This document shows, piece after piece, positions 59,115-64,000 of a stretch of DNA of 64,000 nt; within the stretch, counting starts at the first letter, position 1, and each line of letters begins with the position of its first letter. The notes below the pieces were generated by a model. The model worked only from the letters and a program-made list of their open reading frames with translations. It was not told where the DNA came from and made no database searches. This DNA comes from Kiritimatiellota bacterium B12222 (lineage in GTDB: Bacteria > Verrucomicrobiota > Kiritimatiellia > SS1-B-03-39 > UBA6053): positions 186,001 to 250,000 of the forward strand of contig CP120722.1 in NCBI GenBank assembly GCA_029719485.1. Reading direction: 5' to 3'. The translations under genes and the position numbers were made by a program.

Positions 59115-59579
59115 TTAGAGTTCCTCCTTCGGAATTCCTTGACGCAAGGGACGATCCAACTTGCGAATCACATTGTCCAAAATACCATTTACAAACTTAC
59201 CACTTTCATCAGAGCTCAGCTCCTTGGCCAATTGAACAGCTTCATTGACCGCCACCACGGGAGGAACATCTGTGCAGTGAATCAATTCGAAAAAAGCCAG
59301 ACGCAACACATTGCGATCTACCCCGCCCATTCGATTCATATCCCAATTTTCAGAATTTCGCTTAATCTCCACATCCAAGCTTTCGAGGTTTAAACTCACC
59401 CCATCAATGCGCTCCATAAAGAAGGCCCGCATTTTTTTGGACATCTTGCGACGTTTGTTTTCAAGAAATAATTCGAGAGCCTCTTCCCATGTATCAAAAC
59501 GATTGTAATCACGTTGAAACAGGAATTGGACAGCCCAAAGGCGGAGAAGATGACGGTTGGGGGCACCAGAAGTGGTCAT
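59115..59579 (-). CDS. nusB: Transcription antitermination/rRNA-processing protein NusB
   Basis: The product is 154 residues from the ATG at 59579 (MTTSGAPNRHLLRLWAVQFL); a longer frame to 59669 lacks support. The all-helical NusB pattern includes RLWAVQFLFQRDYNR, NRMGGVDRNVLRLAFFELIH and PPVVAVNEAVQLAKELSSDE, then SGKFVNGILDNVIRKL. With NusE it forms part of the rRNA antitermination complex. The ribH-nusB arrangement is widely conserved in bacteria. Confidence 0.93.
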   Translation of the reverse strand: MTTSGAPNRHLLRLWAVQFLFQRDYNRFDTWEEALELFLENKRRKMSKKMRAFFMERIDGVSLNLESLDVEIKRNSENWDMNRMGGVDRNVLRLAFFELIHCTDVPPVVAVNEAVQLAKELSSDESGKFVNGILDNVIRKLDRPLRQGIPKEEL

Positions 59580-59689
59580 AGAGAAGAATTGAGTTGGGAA
59601 AGAAGAGAAGTCCCCGGAGGGCGGTGAAATGTAGGCAAGGCATGTATCACCGACTCGCTCCAGGCACAATACCTTTTACATGAAAGGTT

Positions 59690-60199
59690 TTAGAGCACAG
59701 AAGCACATTCCAAAGCTGCCAGCGCCGCGTAAGCCCCGCGACTCTCCGCTCCACTGAGGCAACGCTCTTCGGCCTGTTCGATGGTGTGAGCACTCACTAC
59801 ACTATCAATCACCGGACAATCCAGCGCGATGGACAGCTCGGTAAAACTTTGCGTTAAGGAGCGCATGATCAACTCGGCGTGCCGGGTTTTACCTTCCAAC
59901 ACCACCCCCATGGGTATCAATGCATCCGGCGTCGACGTCTTACACATCCGTTTGAGCATGACCGGGATTTCATAACTCCCCGGCACCCACACCACTTGAA
60001 TATCCGCAGCCGCAACGCCATGCGCCATCAATGTATCGACCGCTGAAGCGACCAAGGCCCCCGTCAATCGAATATTAAATCGTGCCGCCACGATCCCCAC
60101 TTTTTTGCCAGCCCCCTGATGGTGACCCACTGATTGATTCACGTCAGCAGGCAAACAGGGAAGCCCTTCTTCAGGATGAGGATAAAAATGTTTTTTCAT
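59690..60199 (-). CDS. ribH: 6,7-dimethyl-8-ribityllumazine synthase
   Basis: The product is 169 residues. It joins ArP and dihydroxybutanone phosphate to form lumazine. The start of the core, KVGIVAARFNIRLTGALVAS, and WVPGSYEIPVMLKRM are typical. The active-site loop reads VVLEGKTRHAEL (the usual Gly-x-Thr-x-His-Phe/Asp) and the late segment DSVVSAHTIEQAEERC replaces the common GVLT-x-x-x-x-EQA, so two conserved positions are changed; the catalytic His and EQA helix remain. It lies between ribBA and nusB. Confidence 0.88.
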   Translation of the reverse strand: MKKHFYPHPEEGLPCLPADVNQSVGHHQGAGKKVGIVAARFNIRLTGALVASAVDTLMAHGVAAADIQVVWVPGSYEIPVMLKRMCKTSTPDALIPMGVVLEGKTRHAELIMRSLTQSFTELSIALDCPVIDSVVSAHTIEQAEERCLSGAESRGAYAALAALECASVL

Positions 60200-60253
60200 A
60201 GCAGTAGGGGTTGGGATGAAAAGAACTCAATGAGAGCGCAAAACAAAAGGAGC

Positions 60254-61480
60254 TTATAATAAATGACCCATGCGAGTACGTTTCGTTTCCAAATAATGAG
60301 CATTGTGCGGGTTACTCTGGATCACCACGGGAATCCGTTCACTCACCTCAATCCCATTTTCCGTCAATCCCGTCACCTTGGCAGGGTTGTTGGTCAATAA
60401 ACGAATGCTCTCCACCCCCAAATCTTTCAAAATCAAAGCCGAAGATAAGTATTCACGCTGATCCGCCCCAAACCCAAGTGCCAAATTGGCTTCCACCGTA
60501 TCCAAGCCCTGATCTTGCAACGCATAAGCTTTGAGTTTTGCACTTAAACCAATCCCACGCCCTTCCTGGCGCATATAAAGAATAATGCCCCTCCCCACCT
60601 CTTGAACGGCTTCCATACACGCCTCTAATTGTTCACCACAATCACAACGCAAGGAATGCAATACATCCCCAGTTAAACATTCGCTGTGCACCCGCACCAG
60701 TGGCGCATCCCCTTCCGTTATATCGCCCACATACAAGGCCATATGCTCCTTGTCATCCATCGAAGAACGATAAATCCGACACTGAAAATCGCCATGCCGG
60801 GTCGGCAAAGTTATCTCACCCTCAAATTTCACTGAGCCTTCTTTTTGTTGCCTATAGTCAATCAAAGCCGCCACCGAACTCATTTTAAGGCCATGTTTTT
60901 TAGCAAAACCAACCAAATCATCCAAACGAGCCATGGAGCCATCTTCATTCATGATCTCACAAATCACGCCCACCGGACGGTGACCAGATAGTTTGGCCAA
61001 ATCCACTGAAGCTTCCGTATGTCCCGCCCGACCTAAAACCCCTTTGGGAACAGCTTTAATTGGAAACATATGCCCAGGACGTACCAAATCTCCAGCCCCA
61101 CTTTCCGGATCAGCTAAGACCCGACAGGTGGCAGCTCTATCCGACGCCGAAATTCCCGTACTAATACCATGACGCGCATCAACCGATTCCATAAATGCAC
61201 AAGGAGCTGGGACATCTTGGTCTCCCGTGTGACGCATTTCCGCAATACCCAAACGCCCCACTTCATGGCTAGGAAGGGTCACGCAAATAAGCCCTCGCCC
61301 ATGAGTGGCCATGAAATTGATCATTTCAGGTGTAACCGAATCCGCAGCACAAATCAAATCACCCTCATTTTCCCGATCCTCATCGTCCACCACTACCACC
61401 AATTCACCACGACCTACAGCCGCGATGACCTCTTCGATGGGGTCCAGTACAGATTCCTTTTTATCAACTATCGTTTCCAT
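60254..61480 (-). CDS. ribBA: Bifunctional DHBP synthase / GTP cyclohydrolase II
   Basis: The product is 408 residues from the ATG at 61480 (AAGG 8 bases upstream). The N-terminal RibB domain has VVVDDEDRENEGDLICAAD and HTEASVDLAKLSG; the C-terminal RibA domain (from about 210) has the zinc cysteines in SECLTGDVLHSLRCDCGEQL and YMRQEGRGIGLSAKLKAYAL. It starts both branches of riboflavin synthesis. An FMN riboswitch lies 120-220 bases upstream, and a 7-codon frame ends 12 bases before the start. Confidence 0.95.
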   Translation of the reverse strand: METIVDKKESVLDPIEEVIAAVGRGELVVVVDDEDRENEGDLICAADSVTPEMINFMATHGRGLICVTLPSHEVGRLGIAEMRHTGDQDVPAPCAFMESVDARHGISTGISASDRAATCRVLADPESGAGDLVRPGHMFPIKAVPKGVLGRAGHTEASVDLAKLSGHRPVGVICEIMNEDGSMARLDDLVGFAKKHGLKMSSVAALIDYRQQKEGSVKFEGEITLPTRHGDFQCRIYRSSMDDKEHMALYVGDITEGDAPLVRVHSECLTGDVLHSLRCDCGEQLEACMEAVQEVGRGIILYMRQEGRGIGLSAKLKAYALQDQGLDTVEANLALGFGADQREYLSSALILKDLGVESIRLLTNNPAKVTGLTENGIEVSERIPVVIQSNPHNAHYLETKRTRMGHLL

Positions 61481-61492
61481 ATGCGTTGCCTT

Positions 61493-61516
61493 ATTTATGA
61501 ACAGGGCAAAGCATTC
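61493..61516 (-). other. Possible 7-codon leader frame before ribBA
   Basis: On the minus strand GGAGG (61525-61521) is followed after 4 bases by ATG (61516), reading MLCPVHK and stopping at TAA (61493), 12 bases before the ribBA ATG. The GGAGG can pair with CCTCC about 14 bases earlier (61543-61539), forming a hairpin that would hide it. Confidence 0.3.
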
Positions 61517-61597
61517 AACCTCCACAGCAAAGCTACGGAGGCGGAACGATCTTCTTTTATCCCGACTGTACGGTCGGCTGGGCATAAAAAAGCGTAA

Positions 61598-61703
61598 AAT
61601 ACTTTTTCGATCCCATCAGTCCCTGCCGAAGCAAAGAGTCGCGGGCTAACACCGCCGGTAGGGAATTTTCCTGCAAAGGAATCACCCTGCCCTGAAGATC
61701 ATG
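61598..61703 (-). ncRNA. FMN riboswitch (RFN element)
   Basis: Read on the minus strand the sequence contains ATCTTCAGGGCAGGGTGATT, TTCCCTACCGGCGGTG, TTAGCCCGCGACTC and CGGCAGGGACTGATGGGAT, the conserved segments of the RFN aptamer in order. It binds FMN and should lower expression of the downstream operon ribBA-ribH-nusB-ftsY-ribD-methyltransferase when flavin is plentiful. No T-rich terminator follows; the CCGAC/GTCGG stem and CCTCC/GGAGG stem downstream point to control of translation. Confidence 0.95.
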
Positions 61704-61864
61704 TTTAGATTGTGTGCCCCCTCTACACGCGAATGTATAAAAAGACAAGTCGATTTCTCCCCTGGCTCAGCTTAACCAAACCAAGATCCTCGCTCCCCCC
61801 ACCAACCGGATGATCTCACCGGTTAACCCAAGCCAGAATACTATACGCTCTATAAAAATATCTC

Positions 61865-61894
61865 TTGACGAAGGATATACCTTAAATTTATATT
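61865..61894 (+). promoter_or_regulatory. Sigma-70-like promoter of the PEP-CTERM gene
   Basis: TTGACG (61865-61870) and TATATT (61889-61894) are separated by 18 bases in a very AT-rich stretch about 50 bases upstream of the ATG at 61942. Confidence 0.5.
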
Positions 61895-61941
61895 TATAAT
61901 CTATAAAGATTAAAGACTAACAAACCCCTAACCCCCAAACG

Positions 61942-62715
61942 ATGATGAACACAACTCCATATCTAAAAGTACTTGTCATAACTGGAAGCTTGGCGATTTT
62001 CAGTCTCGGAAATTTGTTGGCCGCCCCCATCATCTCGATCAACCTGACGACTGACATTGCGAATGCATTAGAATCAACAGCCCAGGCAGGAGCTCCCGCG
62101 GTGATCTCAGACCAGTGGAACAATATCACAGTGACAAATGCGGGTGACGGAAATGCTACCGGCTCCGGAACAAACCTGATCGATAACAGCGGAGCGGCAA
62201 CAACCTTGGATTTTGCGGCCAGCAAATTGACTGGCGGAAACACCTACGCAGGAACCTCTTCACCATATGGCTGGACCGGTGATCAACTCACCATGCATAC
62301 CGGAAGATTGAGCTATGACATAAAAATGAATGTCACTGAAATTCCCTACGCTCAATACGATATCTACGTCTACCTGTCTGCAGGTGCCAATGGAGGCGCT
62401 GTCGCTGCGAATATTTCTCTAACGGGTGACGATTTGGACTCCTCTCATTTCTATTACGCCAACTACGATGGAGGCTATCCCGCCAATAACTATGTCCAAG
62501 TCACTTCGACGAATTCTGCTGCGCCCAGCAGTGGGAATTATGTGCTCTTTACCGGAAACACCGGGACGTCTTTCCAACTGAACTACGATTCCACAGCTAC
62601 AATTTTTGACAGCTATGTGGCCGGCATTCAAATTGTGGCCATACCCGAACCTTCCAGCTTAGTTCTCATCTCAGTAGGACTTCTCACACTGGTTTCAAGA
62701 CGCTACATAAAGTAG
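61942..62715 (+). CDS. Exported PEP-CTERM protein
   Basis: The product is 257 residues (or 256 from the second ATG). A signal peptide (about 1-28, cleavage after LLAA) is followed by a beta-rich domain (PIISINLTTDIANALES; QWNNITVTNAG; YDIYVYLSAGANGGAVAANI). The C-terminus is a PEP-CTERM tag: IPEPSS, LVLISVGLLTLVS, RRYIK. The W-N-N-I-T motif and the YDI/YDLKL strand are shared with the protein at 43116, suggesting one family of surface proteins. It has its own promoter and terminator. Confidence 0.82.
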   Translation: MMNTTPYLKVLVITGSLAIFSLGNLLAAPIISINLTTDIANALESTAQAGAPAVISDQWNNITVTNAGDGNATGSGTNLIDNSGAATTLDFAASKLTGGNTYAGTSSPYGWTGDQLTMHTGRLSYDIKMNVTEIPYAQYDIYVYLSAGANGGAVAANISLTGDDLDSSHFYYANYDGGYPANNYVQVTSTNSAAPSSGNYVLFTGNTGTSFQLNYDSTATIFDSYVAGIQIVAIPEPSSLVLISVGLLTLVSRRYIK

Positions 62716-62745
62716 CTCCCTTCTCCTTTCAATCTTGAAGAACCC

Positions 62746-62790
62746 TCAAAGGCAAAAGCAGCAATGACGCTTTTGCCTTTTGAGTATTTT
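62746..62790 (+). terminator. Intrinsic terminator of the PEP-CTERM gene
   Basis: TCAAAGGCAAAAGC (62746-62759) is complementary to GCTTTTGCCTTTTGA (62769-62783) with a 9-base loop, followed by TATTTT. Confidence 0.75.
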
Positions 62791-62991
62791 ACTGCATTTT
62801 TGGGATGTCGACTTGGAGTCACGCAATCCCCCACCGTCCAGACTTCAGCCTCTCCCTCTTTGTAAGGACCTCAAGCAAACGCAAAACTCTTCGAAGGCAT
62901 TCGCTAAAAAATCATCCCCAAAAGAAAAATTATAAAAGCACATACTCTAGCTGATATATCACATGAATTCCCATTTGATTCGGTAGGCGAG

Positions 62992-63008
62992 CACAGACAG
63001 GGTCTGTG
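62992..63008. promoter_or_regulatory. Perfect hairpin before the exbB gene
   Basis: CACAGAC-AGG-GTCTGTG is a 7-bp stem with a 3-base loop about 25 bases before the ATG at 63032. It could be an operator or mRNA hairpin. The rest of 62716-63031 holds the terminator above and nothing else recognised. Confidence 0.35.
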
Positions 63009-63031
63009 GTTTGGGATTAGGCTAAATATCT

Positions 63032-63976
63032 ATGAAGTCGAACTCATCTTCAAATCCAAATAGCTTCCCGTCTGCCTCCGCTTCATCTTTATATTCACAT
63101 TTTATTATGACCATATCTCCCCTCGATTTTTTTAAAGGCTCTTTTTTTAAACCTGCGGTTCGATTAATGACCACACTTTCAGGTCTGCTAACCCTTGTCA
63201 TCCTCGTGGGCCTGGCCACCCTGTTTCCCGCCCATCTCGCAGCCCAATCCGAGCTCTTAGAAACAGAAACCGTCGCCACTTCAACAGCGTCTCCATTAGA
63301 GAAAGTAGAGGTCGACTGGTTGGAACAAATTCAGGCGGGGGGATTAACCATGTTGATCTTAGCCGTGGTCTCACTGTTCGCACTGGCATTTACAGTGGAA
63401 CGGGCATTCGTGATTCGGCGCAAATATTTTTGTCCACGCGACTTATCAGAACAAGCGCGTACCCTGATTGCTCATAGAGATTTTGATGCCTTGTACGTCC
63501 TGGGAAAAAAGTATCCCAGTACCCTGGGGCGAATCATTTGCTTTCTGGTGGAACATCGTGACAATGAGTACAGCAAAGTATCCGCCATGGCCGAAAACTT
63601 AGGTGCACGGGAAATTATTGATCAGGAAGAACGCACCTTCCCTCTCGCAGTCGTAGCCGCAGTGGCACCGCTATTGGGATTGTTGGGGACCATGATCGGA
63701 ATGATCGAAGCCTTTCAGTTGGTGTCCATTTACGGGGACGAAGGAGGCGCCTCCATGTTGGCAGGTTCAATCGCCAAAGCCCTCATCACCACCGCAGCCG
63801 GTCTCTCCCTCGCCATTCCAGCCATCGGCGCTTTCCATTATTTCAAACATAAGGTTCACAAAATTGGCGTTCAGCTCGATACCTCATTGGAAGAGTTGCT
63901 CACCGGATTATTTCTGGAAAAAGCAGAACTCAATTCTGAAGCCCAAACGGAAATCGCGTCGGACACGGACGCATGA
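63032..63976 (+). CDS. exbB: MotA/TolQ/ExbB proton-channel protein
   Basis: The product is up to 314 residues; starts at 63032, 63107 and 63167 are all possible and none has a strong Shine-Dalgarno. An N-terminal signal-like helix (LSGLLTLVILVGLATLFPAH, ending LAAQ) precedes the three ExbB helices: GGLTMLILAVVSLFALAFTV, AVVAAVAPLLGLLGTMIGMI (with the conserved GLLGTMIGM) and KALITTAAGLSLAIPAIGAF. With ExbD it uses the proton gradient to energise TonB receptors such as the one at 45464. Its stop overlaps the exbD start. Confidence 0.88.
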   Translation: MKSNSSSNPNSFPSASASSLYSHFIMTISPLDFFKGSFFKPAVRLMTTLSGLLTLVILVGLATLFPAHLAAQSELLETETVATSTASPLEKVEVDWLEQIQAGGLTMLILAVVSLFALAFTVERAFVIRRKYFCPRDLSEQARTLIAHRDFDALYVLGKKYPSTLGRIICFLVEHRDNEYSKVSAMAENLGAREIIDQEERTFPLAVVAAVAPLLGLLGTMIGMIEAFQLVSIYGDEGGASMLAGSIAKALITTAAGLSLAIPAIGAFHYFKHKVHKIGVQLDTSLEELLTGLFLEKAELNSEAQTEIASDTDA

Positions 63977-64000
63977 TTCTTTCCCGAAAAAGAGAATCAA
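63973..64000 (+). CDS. exbD: Start of ExbD/TolR-family protein, cut by window end
   Basis: ATG 63973 overlaps the exbB stop (ATGA) and reads MILSRKRES to the window edge. The short basic start before the expected membrane helix and the position after exbB fit ExbD; nothing more can be seen. Confidence 0.5.

Overview
The window looks like chromosomal DNA of a free-living, probably marine, Gram-negative polysaccharide degrader of the phylum Verrucomicrobiota (Opitutae/Puniceicoccales-like). This placement is inferred from gene content: three PEP-CTERM-tailed exported proteins, secreted GH16 and GH10 glycanases beside a GH5 enzyme and a LacI regulator, a GyrB-GyrA pair, a pyrophosphate-type phosphofructokinase, a Verrucomicrobia-type permuted RAYT transposase and a giant glycine-rich autotransporter. 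No rRNA, tRNA or CRISPR array was seen.

Layout. 1-6.9 kb: tail of a pilin-like gene, a lipoprotein, then a small carbohydrate region (secreted GH16, cytoplasmic GH5, PEP-CTERM protein, LacI regulator). 7.1-9 kb: metK with a structured leader, and a HAD phosphatase. 9.1-19.6 kb: secreted GH10 xylanase-like enzyme, the 2377-residue autotransporter and a GT2 glycosyltransferase. 19.7-24.8 kb: gyrA and gyrB. 24.9-27.1 kb: BamE-like lipoprotein, isoprenylcysteine-methyltransferase-like membrane protein, hisF. 27.1-28.4 kb: eight REP-like palindromes around a transposase whose catalytic parts appear circularly permuted. 28.5-30.5 kb: SufU-like scaffold overlapping a DNA exonuclease of the ligase-associated family, and a small outer-membrane barrel. 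30.5-35.4 kb: N-acetylglutamate-synthase-like protein, LolA-like protein and Pfp in an overlapping operon, then queA and a membrane protein. 35.5-39.8 kb: a zinc-uptake operon (His-rich outer-membrane protein, ZnuA, small membrane protein, ZnuC, ZnuB) behind a Zur/Fur-like palindrome. 40-43.8 kb: two BatD-like paralogues, an unknown conserved protein, an L,D-transpeptidase and a PEP-CTERM protein. 43.8-54.6 kb: second carbohydrate/uptake region: beta-helix protein, TonB-dependent receptor, AraC regulator, PhyH dioxygenase, and an unusual ABC importer in which the solute-binding protein is fused to one permease and the other permease carries a very large extracytoplasmic insert, preceded by an overlapping 56-codon gene. 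55.0-56.0 kb: seven 137-bp tandem repeats, each a long imperfect palindrome. 56-61.7 kb: an FMN-riboswitch-headed operon ribBA-ribH-nusB-ftsY-ribD-methyltransferase. 61.9-64 kb: a PEP-CTERM protein and the start of an ExbB-ExbD energiser.

The carbohydrate theme is consistent: secreted GH16 and GH10 cut glycans, TonB receptor plus ExbBD and the fused ABC importer could move products inward, and LacI/AraC proteins would sense them; this linkage is inference. The most unusual items are the permuted RAYT with its REP cluster, the 137-bp palindrome array, the binding-protein/permease fusion with its tiny upstream gene, an in-frame amber codon between a signal-peptide-like segment and the L,D-transpeptidase, and a folded leader plus palindrome in front of metK.
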